A stretch of 64,000 nucleotides of DNA from Mitsuokella sp. oral taxon 131 str. W9106. Its GTDB lineage: Bacteria > Bacillota > Negativicutes > Selenomonadales > Selenomonadaceae. The notes below the pieces were generated by a model. It was not told the origin of the DNA. It searched no databases and saw only the letters and a list, made by a program, of their open reading frames with translations. The stretch lies in the NCBI RefSeq assembly GCF_000469545.1, contig NZ_KI273060.1, positions 1 to 64,000 on the forward strand, read 5' to 3'. Position numbers and translations under genes: made by a program. Positions 18,404 to 27,288 of this stretch are shown piece by piece; position 1 is the stretch's first letter; every line of letters begins with the position of its first letter.

Positions 18404-18455
18404 GTATGTCATGTAAGCGGAAGTTCCATCGAAATGCGATACGGAAATCAAGCCT

Positions 18456-19172
18456 TCAATCGTCGCTGCCCTGAATCTGGCGCAGGAGGCTGAGGATCTC
18501 GACGTAGAGCCAGACGAGCGTCACGAGAAGCGAGAACGCGCAGTACCACTCGTACTCCTTCGGCATGCCTTCGCGGACGGCCTCGCTTATCATCTCGTAG
18601 TCGATGAAGAGCGACAGTGTCGCGACGCCGATGACGATGAGACTGATGCCGATGCCGATCGCGCCGCCGTTATGAATGGGGAGCATGACGCCGAAGAGCC
18701 CGAGGACGATCTGCGCCGCGTACAGGATGAGGATGCCAAGGAGCGCAATCATCGTGATGCGCATGAATTTCGCATTGACCGTCACGATGCCGCGCGAGTA
18801 GACGATGCCCGCCGCGATCGCAACGCCGAACGTCGCCATGACGGCGCTCACGGCGATGCCGGGGATCATCCGCTCCAGCATAAAGGAGAGGCAGGCGAGG
18901 CACATGCCCTCCAGGATCGCGTAGAGCGGTGCGAGGAATCCCGCCGTCTGCGGGCGGAACGAGACGATGCATGCGACAATGAACGCCATGATTGCCGTGA
19001 CGCCGGTCGTGACGGGCGTCGCATAGCCGAAGTGCCACGTCGTGATGGCAGAGAGCGCGACGAGCACGACGAGCCCGATGCTCTTTCCGGCGACGCCGCC
19101 GTAGGACGCCGTCTCGCTGAGCGCGCTGCGCGATATGCCGTTTTCGAGTCTGGATAGCATTGGATTGTTCAA
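18456..19172 (-). CDS. Bax inhibitor-1/YccA-family membrane protein
   Basis: Integral membrane protein of the BI-1 (TMBIM) family, 238 residues with seven hydrophobic segments and an acidic C-terminal end. Related proteins are pH-sensitive calcium leak channels or, like YccA, modulators of FtsH; the bacterial role here is unknown. I start at the TTG at 19172 because AGGAG lies nine bases before it, while the in-frame ATG three codons earlier directly abuts AGGAG. It has its own promoter at 19224-19253, downstream of the DUF815 gene. Confidence 0.87.
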   Translation of the reverse strand: MNNPMLSRLENGISRSALSETASYGGVAGKSIGLVVLVALSAITTWHFGYATPVTTGVTAIMAFIVACIVSFRPQTAGFLAPLYAILEGMCLACLSFMLERMIPGIAVSAVMATFGVAIAAGIVYSRGIVTVNAKFMRITMIALLGILILYAAQIVLGLFGVMLPIHNGGAIGIGISLIVIGVATLSLFIDYEMISEAVREGMPKEYEWYCAFSLLVTLVWLYVEILSLLRQIQGSDD

Positions 19173-19223
19173 AAAAATCATCTCCTGTTTTCTTTCTGAA
19201 ATAGACGGGTTGGAACAAATCTT

Positions 19224-19253
19224 ATTATAGTGGGTCGCAGGCATTTTGTCCAA
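19224..19253 (-). promoter_or_regulatory. promoter for the Bax-inhibitor-like gene
   Basis: On the minus strand TTGGAC (19248-19253), an 18-base spacer and TATAAT (19224-19229). Confidence 0.5.
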
Positions 19254-19279
19254 TCCCGTCAAAAATGTGGTTGACTGAG

Positions 19280-20521
19280 TCAATATAATGTGTTCTGTCC
19301 CAAGTAATGCATGACGAACTGCTGCGCCGTCCGTCCGCTCCTGCCGCTGTGCGTCATCTCCCAGCGCACGCCCGCGATGCGAAGTTCTTCCGGCGTGAGC
19401 GCGATGCCCTCTTTGCGCAGCATGTGGTCGATGATCGAAAGGTACTCCTTTTGGTCGGGCGCGTAGTAATGGATGATGAGCCCGAAGCGGTCGCTGAGCG
19501 AAATCGTCTCGTTCATGCTGTCCTCACGGTACAGCTCATCCTGCGCACCGTCGCGGTCGCGCCAGCTCTCATGGATGAGGTGGCGTCGGTTCGACGTCGC
19601 ATAGAGCAGCACATTTTCGGGGCGCGCGGCGACGCCGCCCTCGATCGCCGACTTCAGGCGCTTGTACGCGGGGTCGTGTTCCTCGAACGAAAGATCGTCG
19701 AGGAACACGATGAAGCGCTTGCCCGCATGGATTCGCAGCGCTTCCATGACCGCGGGCAGGTCGGAAAGCTGTGATTTTTTTAGCTGCACAAGACGCAGCC
19801 CCTGCCCGTAATACACCTTTGCAAGCGCCTTGACGATGGAGGACTTGCCCGTGCCGCGCGCGCCGACGAGCAGCACGTTGTTCGCCGTTCGTCCCGCGAC
19901 GAATGCCTCCGTGTTTCCGAGGATCTGCTCCTTCTGATGCGCGTAGCCGATGATGTCCGCGAGATCCATTGCCGCAAACGACGGGATACCGCGCAGACGA
20001 TGCGCCGCATCCTCCCACTCCAATGCCGCACAGGAGGCGATATCGCCGTAGCCGTAGCGCCGATAGTAGGCGAGAAATGCCGCTGCGGCCTCCTCCGCCG
20101 TCTGAACGCCTGCAAGCGATTCCGTGAGCGATTTCGCCGCCTCCGTCCCCATCCCATGGGTCGGCTTGTAATCGTCGAAGAACGGGATGCCGAGCCACAT
20201 GTGCGCAGGCTCCGTGATGAGCGGCAGGAGCACCTCGATATCGCGGACGAAAGCAGCCCGCAGGCTCTCGCCGAGCGCTCCTTTTTTCGCCTCAATCGTT
20301 TCCGAGACGAGATTCGCTTCCTGCACAAGCCCGTGAATGACGGCGCCGCGCACGAGACTCCCTGCCATGCCGAGCCGTTCCGCCTCCCTCATGAGGGCAG
20401 CGGCGCACGCCCCGACAGCCGTCTCGTCCCCTTCCAACACGCGCTTCAGCATACGAAAAACCGGTGTATCGAGGAGGCTGCGGCAAACGGTGAGCGACGA
20501 TAAGTCCTTTCCATACGTCAT
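19280..20521 (-). CDS. DUF815-family ATP-binding protein
   Basis: AAA-like P-loop ATPase of the DUF815 family, 413 residues. Walker A VGARGTGKSS lies at about 224-233 and Walker B FIVFLDDLSFEE at about 275; a conserved N-terminal region of unknown function precedes them. Sensor-like ATSNRRHLI follows. AAAGGA lies before the ATG. It begins four bases after the tmcAL stop, so the two are cotranscribed. The cellular role of DUF815 proteins is not established. Confidence 0.9.
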   Translation of the reverse strand: MTYGKDLSSLTVCRSLLDTPVFRMLKRVLEGDETAVGACAAALMREAERLGMAGSLVRGAVIHGLVQEANLVSETIEAKKGALGESLRAAFVRDIEVLLPLITEPAHMWLGIPFFDDYKPTHGMGTEAAKSLTESLAGVQTAEEAAAAFLAYYRRYGYGDIASCAALEWEDAAHRLRGIPSFAAMDLADIIGYAHQKEQILGNTEAFVAGRTANNVLLVGARGTGKSSIVKALAKVYYGQGLRLVQLKKSQLSDLPAVMEALRIHAGKRFIVFLDDLSFEEHDPAYKRLKSAIEGGVAARPENVLLYATSNRRHLIHESWRDRDGAQDELYREDSMNETISLSDRFGLIIHYYAPDQKEYLSIIDHMLRKEGIALTPEELRIAGVRWEMTHSGRSGRTAQQFVMHYLGQNTLY

Positions 20522-20525
20522 GGTA

Positions 20526-21827
20526 TCATCCTTTCATGCGCCCCGCACATTCGCTGCGCACAACGAATCGCGGGGCGCGCAAAAAATCATTTTCTTCCTG
20601 ACGCGCACGCGCGTCGCGCACGCAGAGTGCGCGCAATTCCGTCGCCTCTGTATCGAGCGCCAGCATTTCCTGCAAGGCGGAAAGCCTGCCGCCACGCCGC
20701 GTCTTCGTCGTAAGCGCCGCGCTCGTCTTCGTGATGAGCGGGATAGCCGACCTCCTCTTCGCGCGGTGCAGAAGCGCGCGCCCCGCCTCGCTGAAGGCGA
20801 GCACGCGCGCGTAGCGCGGTCCTATGGCATCCATCTCCGCCGCCTGCCGTGCCTGCACGCCGAGCAGGAGATGCGGGATAAGCCGTCGGATGCGGCTCGC
20901 GGGGTAACGGCTCGTCACGGTCTGGGACACGAGCCCATCGAGCGAGTCTGCTTTTCGCGCCACCTTGAGCAGGCGATTCTCAAGCCCCTCGCCCATGCCG
21001 AGCACGGCGCGCAGGCTCTTTGCGCGCGCTGGGATGAGGGACGCGAGCAGCGGGCAAAAGAGCCGCTCCTCGTCCGCGATACAGTTCGGCGTGGATTCGC
21101 GCAGCACCGTATAGACGGGCGCGGGAACGGCTGCCTGCACGGCCGCCCAGTCCGGCTGCGCGGCGCGCACGGCATGGCGTATCGCGCTGCCGCTCGCCAT
21201 CGCGCCCGCGCTCCCGTCTGCGGCATTTCGGATCGCGATGGTGCCGTGGGGTGCGCCGTGCCGGGCGATGAGGATCGGCGCGAGCGGCAAAGAGAACGCG
21301 GCGCACGCGCGCAGGTACTCGACTGCGAGGATATTATTCGGTGCACGGAGCAATGCGCGCGGAATCCGTGCCGCTTCCTCAAGCGCCTCTGCGAGCGCCC
21401 GGGCGTACGCGTTTCCATCCTGCATGTGCGCGTGCAATATCGCCTGTACCTGCGGTGAAGAAACCGCCTCCGACGCCCGTTTGAGCAGGGGGAGATCGTC
21501 ACATTCCGCGCCGAACGCGAACGCATCGACGATGCCGAGTGCCCCGAAAAGCCGCAGTGCGCCGCGCGCGAAATCCTGCGCGCTGCGGCAGGCGAATACG
21601 AACGGCAGTTCCAGCACGAGATCGACGCCGCCGCGCACGGCAAGCCCTGCCCGCTGCCACTTATCCAAGAGAGCCGCCTCGCCGCGCTGCGTGAAGCTGC
21701 CGCTCATGACGGCGACGATGGCCGCATGCGGGCATCGTTCGCGCACGGCGCGAATCTGCCATGCATGGCCATTGTGGAACGGATTGTACTCCGCCACGAT
21801 ACCGACTGCGCGTGCGCTCATTTCCAT
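20526..21827 (-). CDS. tmcAL: tRNA(Met) cytidine acetate ligase
   Basis: YlbM/TmcAL-family nucleotidyltransferase-like enzyme that uses acetate and ATP to make N4-acetylcytidine at the wobble position of elongator tRNA-Met in Firmicutes. The 433-residue product has GIVAEYNPFHNGH near residues 9-21, the nucleotidyltransferase signature, then SGSFTQRGE. GGAGGG is six bases before the ATG at 21827. It is promoter-proximal in a two-gene operon with the DUF815 ATPase. Confidence 0.92.
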   Translation of the reverse strand: MEMSARAVGIVAEYNPFHNGHAWQIRAVRERCPHAAIVAVMSGSFTQRGEAALLDKWQRAGLAVRGGVDLVLELPFVFACRSAQDFARGALRLFGALGIVDAFAFGAECDDLPLLKRASEAVSSPQVQAILHAHMQDGNAYARALAEALEEAARIPRALLRAPNNILAVEYLRACAAFSLPLAPILIARHGAPHGTIAIRNAADGSAGAMASGSAIRHAVRAAQPDWAAVQAAVPAPVYTVLRESTPNCIADEERLFCPLLASLIPARAKSLRAVLGMGEGLENRLLKVARKADSLDGLVSQTVTSRYPASRIRRLIPHLLLGVQARQAAEMDAIGPRYARVLAFSEAGRALLHRAKRRSAIPLITKTSAALTTKTRRGGRLSALQEMLALDTEATELRALCVRDARARQEENDFLRAPRFVVRSECAGRMKG

Positions 21828-21867
21828 CGCGTTCCCTCCCATCCGGCGAATTGCCCGTCCTATTCCC

Positions 21868-21876
21868 ATTATACCA
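21868..21876 (-). promoter_or_regulatory. extended -10 promoter for tmcAL
   Basis: TGGTATAAT on the minus strand, about 40 bases before the tmcAL ATG; no clear -35. Confidence 0.5.
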
Positions 21877-21934
21877 TGAAGCTTTCCCGCATAATCGAAA
21901 TTTATTTCCGCATCAAAAGACCATATTGCACAAA

Positions 21935-21971
21935 AATGCGGCGCATCCCGTACGCAGGGAAGCGCCGCATT
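21935..21971 (-). terminator. rho-independent terminator of the glucose PTS gene
   Basis: A perfect 10-bp stem, AATGCGGCGC with GCGCCGCATT, is followed by TTTTTG on the minus strand, 70 bases past the PTS stop. Confidence 0.85.
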
Positions 21972-22040
21972 CCGGTTCAGCAAGGGACGGCTGCGCGCGG
22001 CGCGACCGCCCTTTGCCAAACGATTCCTCAGCGGGAAATC

Positions 22041-24197
22041 TTAGTGGTAAACGGCCACGTCATCCAGTGCATGGACGTGATAGCTCTTCTTCACCTGCAC
22101 GGACTGCCCGCCGGTGAAGACCACGAGACATACATCGCTCGGTGCATGTGCGCGGATGTAATCGAGATCCACCTGCATGAGCTTGTCGCCTTTCTTGACC
22201 TTCTGCCCGTTTTGGACGAAGACCTCGAAGCCCTGCCCGCCGAGCTTGACCGTATCCACGCCGTAATGAATGAGATACTCCGTGCCGTCCGCCGCCTTCA
22301 TGCCGATAGCGTGCTTCGTGTCAAAGACGAACATCACTTCCCCGTCCGTCGGCGCGACGACGGCGCCATCGGCAGGTGCGACGAAGAATCCGTCCCCCAT
22401 CATCTTGCCGGCGAAGCCATCGTCTGGCGCCTCCGTGATGGGATGCACCGTGCCGTTTGCAGGCGAGGCAAACGGCTTGCCTTCCGTCGTAGGATTCGCT
22501 TCCGCCGCAGGCGCTTCCGGCTCTGCTTCTGCAAGCGGTCCGGGCGCCTTTTTCGCATCGTCCGGCTCGACCTCCGGCGCGGTCTCGAGATACTCCTCCA
22601 GATTGGACTTGATGACCGCGACCTTCGGGCCGTAGATGACCTGCACGCCCGTGCCCTTGACGATGACGCCTGCCGCGCCCGTAGCCTTTAAGAGCGTTTG
22701 GTCAACCAAGGAGGAATCCGCCACGGAGCAGCGGAGCCGCGTTGCGCAGCAATCCACCGATGTGATATTGTGTTTGCTGCCGAGCGCCTTTGCAATGCAC
22801 CGGCTCACCTCGTCGCCGCCGATCGCTCCGGTGGATTCATGCTGCGCCGCCTTGCGGGCATTGACATCGGCTTTCGTGTAGAGCTTCGTCTCCTCATCGT
22901 CGTCCTCACGGCCCGGCGTCTTGAAGTCGAACTTCTGGATAAGAAAGCGGAATGCCGCATAGTAAAGGAAGAAGTAGACAATGCCGACCGGAATGAGCAG
23001 CATCCAGCTCGTCTTGTCGTTGCCCTGCAGGATGCCGAAGATAAAGAGATCGAGCAAGCCGCCCGAGAACGTCAGTCCTACCGCCACGCCCAGCATATGC
23101 GCGATCATGTAGGCCGCACCGGCTAGGATCACCTGCACGCCGAAAAGCACCGGCGCAACGAAGAGGAAGCTGAACTCAATCGGCTCGGTAATGCCGGTGA
23201 GCATGGACGTCAGCGCCGCCGACAACAAGAGACCGCCCGCGACCTTCTTCTTTTCGGGGCGCGCACAGTGATACATGGCGAGCGCCGCGCCCGGAAGGCC
23301 GAAGATCATGAAGATGAACTCGCCGGAGAAATACCGCGTCGCATCGGCACTGAAATGCGTAACGTTCGGCGAAGCGAGCTGCGCGAAGAAGATATTCTGA
23401 CCGCCTTGGATCAGTTGCCCGTCCACCATCATGGAACCGCCGACACCCGTCTGCCAAAACGGCAAGTAGAACACATGGTGAAGCCCGAATGGGATCAGGG
23501 CGCGTTTAATGATACCGAAAATGAGCGTGCCGACATAGCCCGTTCCCGTCACAAGGCTGCCGAGGGCGAATATGCCCTGCTGCACCACCGGCCAAATGAA
23601 GGTCATGGCGATGCCGACAAAGAGGAAGACAACCGTTGAAACGATGGGGATGAAACGCGAACCGCCGAAGAAAGAAAGCGCGTCCGGCAATACGATCTTA
23701 TGATAGCGATTGTGCAGCCACGCCACGCCGATGCCGACGATGATGCCGCCGAACACGCCCATCTGCAGGGACATGATACCGCAGCTAGAGGCGATGGTTC
23801 CTTCCAGCACGTCGGGGGATATCGAGCCGTCCGCCAGGATCTTCCCCGTGGCTTTCAGCATGGAATTACAGGAAACGTGCATGACGAAGAACGCGATCAT
23901 GGCAGCAAGGCCTGCCACTTCCTTTTCCGCCTTCGCCATGCCGACGGCAACGCCCACGGCAAAAATGATCGGCAGATTGCCAAAGATCGTCCCACCTGCC
24001 GCGCTCATGACCGACAGCAAGGTGTGGAGCACCGTGCCGCTGCCCAGGATCCCTTCCAGTCCGTATGTCTCGATGGTCGTGGGATTCGTGAAGGACGCGC
24101 CGAGCCCGAGCAACAGGCCGGCGATCGGCAGCACGGCCACAGGCAGCATGAAACTGCGTCCGACGCGCTGCAAGACACTAAAAATTTCGTCTTTCAA
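22041..24197 (-). CDS. ptsG: PTS glucose-type transporter EIICBA
   Basis: Phosphotransferase permease that imports and phosphorylates a hexose, most likely glucose, with C, B and A domains in one 718-residue chain. The EIIC membrane domain spans about 1-425 and has GLHHVFYLPFWQ, as in glucose permeases. EIIB carries the phospho-cysteine in VDCCATRLR (Cys483 by alignment, next to an extra Cys482). EIIA carries KHAIGM (His629) and IHYGVDTV (active His644). An acidic Ala/Pro/Glu linker joins B to A. I start at the TTG at 24197, which follows GGGAG by eight bases. It is monocistronic with its own promoter and terminator. GlcNAc specificity is the main alternative. Confidence 0.88.
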   Translation of the reverse strand: MKDEIFSVLQRVGRSFMLPVAVLPIAGLLLGLGASFTNPTTIETYGLEGILGSGTVLHTLLSVMSAAGGTIFGNLPIIFAVGVAVGMAKAEKEVAGLAAMIAFFVMHVSCNSMLKATGKILADGSISPDVLEGTIASSCGIMSLQMGVFGGIIVGIGVAWLHNRYHKIVLPDALSFFGGSRFIPIVSTVVFLFVGIAMTFIWPVVQQGIFALGSLVTGTGYVGTLIFGIIKRALIPFGLHHVFYLPFWQTGVGGSMMVDGQLIQGGQNIFFAQLASPNVTHFSADATRYFSGEFIFMIFGLPGAALAMYHCARPEKKKVAGGLLLSAALTSMLTGITEPIEFSFLFVAPVLFGVQVILAGAAYMIAHMLGVAVGLTFSGGLLDLFIFGILQGNDKTSWMLLIPVGIVYFFLYYAAFRFLIQKFDFKTPGREDDDEETKLYTKADVNARKAAQHESTGAIGGDEVSRCIAKALGSKHNITSVDCCATRLRCSVADSSLVDQTLLKATGAAGVIVKGTGVQVIYGPKVAVIKSNLEEYLETAPEVEPDDAKKAPGPLAEAEPEAPAAEANPTTEGKPFASPANGTVHPITEAPDDGFAGKMMGDGFFVAPADGAVVAPTDGEVMFVFDTKHAIGMKAADGTEYLIHYGVDTVKLGGQGFEVFVQNGQKVKKGDKLMQVDLDYIRAHAPSDVCLVVFTGGQSVQVKKSYHVHALDDVAVYH

Positions 24198-24262
24198 TAA
24201 AGTCACTCCCTTTTGCACTAAATCGATAATATCGCGCGGCATCCATGCCGCTCACCTTTGTC

Positions 24263-24271
24263 ATTATACCA
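24263..24271 (-). promoter_or_regulatory. extended -10 promoter for the glucose PTS gene
   Basis: TGGTATAAT on the minus strand, about 65 bases before the TTG start; the -35 is poor. Confidence 0.5.
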
Positions 24272-24378
24272 TGTTTTCGCCTAGACGACACCGTTCCGCC
24301 GAAACCCTGTGTTTCAACTTTTGTACCAAAGAACCCGCATCAGAATCCGCATCGGCGCAAACCCAAACGGCATGAAAA

Positions 24379-24405
24379 GACGCCGCAGCAAAACGCTGCG
24401 GCGTC
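24379..24405 (-). terminator. rho-independent terminator of the cupin gene
   Basis: Perfect 11-bp stem, GACGCCGCAGC with GCTGCGGCGTC, and TTTT on the minus strand, 26 bases past the cupin stop. Confidence 0.82.
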
Positions 24406-24431
24406 CGATAAAGTCCAAACGATTTGCGCCG

Positions 24432-24791
24432 TCAGAGCGCCTTGTACCCCGGCGGCACTGGCGCAACCACACTGACAAAAATGAAATCCTCCGTCCCCGT
24501 GTTCCTCAGCCCATGGCACATGCCCTTTGCCGAGATGATGAGATCCCCCTTAGCGACCGGCACCTCCTCGCCGGGCGCGGGGAAAAACACGCCCTCGCCC
24601 TGCACGCAGACCCAAAAATCGTCGCCTTCTGGGTGCTCGTGCGCCGCAACCTCCTGCCCCGGACGAATCCCCCAGACCGACCCGCTCGTCGCATCCGTCT
24701 TGTAGAACACCGTCTTTACCGCCTTGTCACCAAACTGCACCACGTCCGCAAGCTTGAAGCATCGCGTCTTGAAATCCTTCGTCACAGCCAT
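24432..24791 (-). CDS. Single-domain cupin protein
   Basis: Small 119-residue beta-barrel protein of the cupin_2 family. The metal-binding motif reads HEHPEGDDFWVCVQGEG (about 52-68) and a second histidine comes in GMCHGLRN, giving a plausible metal site. AAAGGAGGG lies before the ATG. It is monocistronic, with its own terminator. No function can be assigned; such proteins include small sugar or oxidised-ligand sensors and isomerases. Confidence 0.85.
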   Translation of the reverse strand: MAVTKDFKTRCFKLADVVQFGDKAVKTVFYKTDATSGSVWGIRPGQEVAAHEHPEGDDFWVCVQGEGVFFPAPGEEVPVAKGDLIISAKGMCHGLRNTGTEDFIFVSVVAPVPPGYKAL

Positions 24792-24931
24792 AAAAAGCCC
24801 TCCTTTTTCATTGTATCACGCCACCATTCTATCTTATTCTTGCAGAAAAGTCTATCCATAATTTCAGACGAGGGCGTTTTTTCTGCCCGCCCTGCTGAAA
24901 TCATGTATGGACAGAAGGGAACCATCGAGCG

Positions 24932-27274
24932 TCATACTTTTGAGCCGGTCGAGTACATGAGAATCTTCTCCGGGTTATCCTCGATGCTCCAAACGCCGCA
25001 AGGGCAGACGCCCGCGCAGATGCCGCAGCCGATGCAGCGGTCGGGATCGCTCGTATACGCCCACGAGCCATCCTCGTATTCCTCGCGCGTGATTGCCTTT
25101 TCGGGGCATGACTCAAGGCACATCTTGCAGTCGCGGCACGTGCCGCAGCTCACGCAGCGCGCATGGTCGCTCACGGGGTCGCCGATGGCGCAGTGGTGCC
25201 ACTTGTCGAAGTACGCTTTCGAAAGGCGCTCCGCAGGGATCTGCGGGCGTTCGGGAAAGGGCTGCACCTCCTCGCCCATGACGTATTGATGGACGAACCA
25301 AGCCGCCTTTCTGCCGCTGCCGATCGCGTCGGTCAGGCGGCCGGGCTTTATCGTATCGCCTGCCGTGAAGACGCCTTTCGCGATGGACTGGTCTGCCTTC
25401 GGCACAACCCAGCTCTTGCGGAAGAACGCGATGCCCTCGTCCTCGGGCAAGAAGTCCATCTCAGGTTCTTCGCCGATGGAGACGATGACCTGGTCAGCAG
25501 GGATAAACGTTCCGTCCTTTGCATAGACGCCCTCGGACGTGATTTTCGCGGTGAAAAACGGCCAGACGATCTTTCCGCCGAGGCTTTCGAAGTGTGCGAT
25601 CTCGTGTGCGAATGCCGCAGGCCTTTGCACGTCTACAGCAACGACGCTTTCGGCGCCCATCCCGTACGCGCCACGGCAGGTGTCCATGCCGCTGTTGCCC
25701 GCGCCGATGACGACGACGTGCCTGCCCGTGTGCGGCTTCTCGCCGCGATTGACGGCTTTGAGATAGGAAAGCCCCATCGTGAGGTGTCCTGTGCCTTCCC
25801 ACGGGAAGAAGCGCGATTTCGTGCCGCCCGTCGCGACGACGACGGCATCGTTTTCCCTTCGGATCGCGGCGAACTTCTCGCCGTCGACCTTGCAGGAGGA
25901 AACGAATTGCACGCCGACGCTTTCGATGCGCCTGAGCTCCGATTCTAGGAGCTCGTGGCTCAGGCGGCCGCGCGGAATGACTTGTTCGAGCTTGCCGCCG
26001 ATGTGCTCCGCATCATCGTAAACGGTGACGCCATGCCCTTTGCGCGCAAGCTGCCATGCCGCCGAAAGACCGGCTACGCCACCGCCGATGACCGCGATTT
26101 TCTTGCCCGTATGTTCCTTCGGCGGCGCAACCTTCGCAAATGCCGCGCTGTAGCCCAAGGGACCGATCTGGATCGGCTCGTCAATCGTGCCGCGCGTGCA
26201 GGCGTCCATGCAGGGGTTCGGGCAGACCGAGCCGCAGACCGAGCCGGGGAACGGCGTGTAGTCGAGTTCGAGCTGGATGGCCTCTTCCTCGCGCCCCATG
26301 CGGATGAGATCGTAGCGAAGCTGCGTCGGGATGCCCGTCGGGCAGTTCGCCTCGCACGGTGCGGCGAATTTCGCATTGTCCCAATGCGGAACGCGCAGGC
26401 GGTAAAGCCCCGTCGAAACCGTCGTGTGCACGGCGAAGTCGTCGTGTGCGACGTCGGCGAAAATGCCGCCCTTGACCCATTCGCTTACGCGGAAGGCGTG
26501 CATGTCCGAACCGTTTTTCGCCTTTGCCTTTTTCTCTTCGGGCGAAAGCGGGCGCAGCTTCTTCCACTCGCTCCACTTCGTGAGCCCTTCCATGAGTTCC
26601 TCGCGCTCGATATGTGCGAGGAAGTCCTCCATGCCAGCCGCGAGGAAGTCGATATCCGCCTGCGTGAGTTCCTCCGCAAGGATGTCCGCCGGGTGCGTGC
26701 CAATGGGACCGCGCACGTAGACGCAGCCGCCGACCATGCCGACACAGGAGCGCGCGCCGAGGACAGACTCGTACGCCGCGCTGTCATAGCCGCAGACGAC
26801 GGCGCGCCCGCCGCCCATGAACTCAAAGGAGAAGGAGCCGACATTCTTGAGGATCCAAAGCTCCGGCGCCTCGTAAAGCGGGTCGTGCTTCATCAGCGAG
26901 CCCGTGCGCGTGCCGCCGCGCCCGCCGATAAATATCTTGCCGCCCGAGGAACAGTGCCCCGCCGTGTCGCCTGCATCGCCCTTTACGGTGATGATGCCGC
27001 CTGCATTCAGCCAGCCGACGTCTGCCGACGCCGACTCCTCGACGACGATCTCCGTGCCGGGAAGCGCCATCGAGCCGACGCGCTGACCGGCATTTTTGAC
27101 ATGAAAACGGAGCGGCTTGCCCTCCGGGTGCCAGAGCGGGCCGCCGATGTCGTGCTGGCCGGACGCCTCGATGTCGAAATCCGTTTCCCCGCTGCGCACC
27201 GCCTCCTCAATCGCGAGAAGCAGGTCTTGGGTGGACATGCGTTCATGTCCTTTCATCGTGTTGATCTTGAGCAT
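24932..27274 (-). CDS. Fused GltB gamma-domain / GltD-type oxidoreductase / ferredoxin
   Basis: Third subunit of an archaeal-type glutamate synthase, 780 residues. Residues of about 20-225 form the GXGXG beta-helix (gamma) domain that ends normal GltB. Then comes a GltD-like unit with N-terminal Fe-S cysteines (CEANCPTGIP, SVCGSVCPNPCMDAC), an FAD fold (AVIGGGVAGLSAAW) and an NADPH fold (VVIGAGNSGMDTC). The C-terminus carries two 4Fe-4S ferredoxin motifs (CRDCKMCLESCP and CIGCGICAGVCP). GGGGGGA lies seven bases before the ATG. It starts 14 bases after the FMN-subunit gene. Electrons from NAD(P)H would pass through FAD and Fe-S centres to the FMN subunit. Confidence 0.9.
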   Translation of the reverse strand: MLKINTMKGHERMSTQDLLLAIEEAVRSGETDFDIEASGQHDIGGPLWHPEGKPLRFHVKNAGQRVGSMALPGTEIVVEESASADVGWLNAGGIITVKGDAGDTAGHCSSGGKIFIGGRGGTRTGSLMKHDPLYEAPELWILKNVGSFSFEFMGGGRAVVCGYDSAAYESVLGARSCVGMVGGCVYVRGPIGTHPADILAEELTQADIDFLAAGMEDFLAHIEREELMEGLTKWSEWKKLRPLSPEEKKAKAKNGSDMHAFRVSEWVKGGIFADVAHDDFAVHTTVSTGLYRLRVPHWDNAKFAAPCEANCPTGIPTQLRYDLIRMGREEEAIQLELDYTPFPGSVCGSVCPNPCMDACTRGTIDEPIQIGPLGYSAAFAKVAPPKEHTGKKIAVIGGGVAGLSAAWQLARKGHGVTVYDDAEHIGGKLEQVIPRGRLSHELLESELRRIESVGVQFVSSCKVDGEKFAAIRRENDAVVVATGGTKSRFFPWEGTGHLTMGLSYLKAVNRGEKPHTGRHVVVIGAGNSGMDTCRGAYGMGAESVVAVDVQRPAAFAHEIAHFESLGGKIVWPFFTAKITSEGVYAKDGTFIPADQVIVSIGEEPEMDFLPEDEGIAFFRKSWVVPKADQSIAKGVFTAGDTIKPGRLTDAIGSGRKAAWFVHQYVMGEEVQPFPERPQIPAERLSKAYFDKWHHCAIGDPVSDHARCVSCGTCRDCKMCLESCPEKAITREEYEDGSWAYTSDPDRCIGCGICAGVCPCGVWSIEDNPEKILMYSTGSKV

Positions 27275-27288
27275 TGGCAAGTCCCCCC

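Noticed and set aside
24844-24900. AGGGCG/CGCCCT pair after the glutamate synthase operon as a terminator
   Set aside because: No T-run follows the stem on the operon strand, so I could not call it a terminator.
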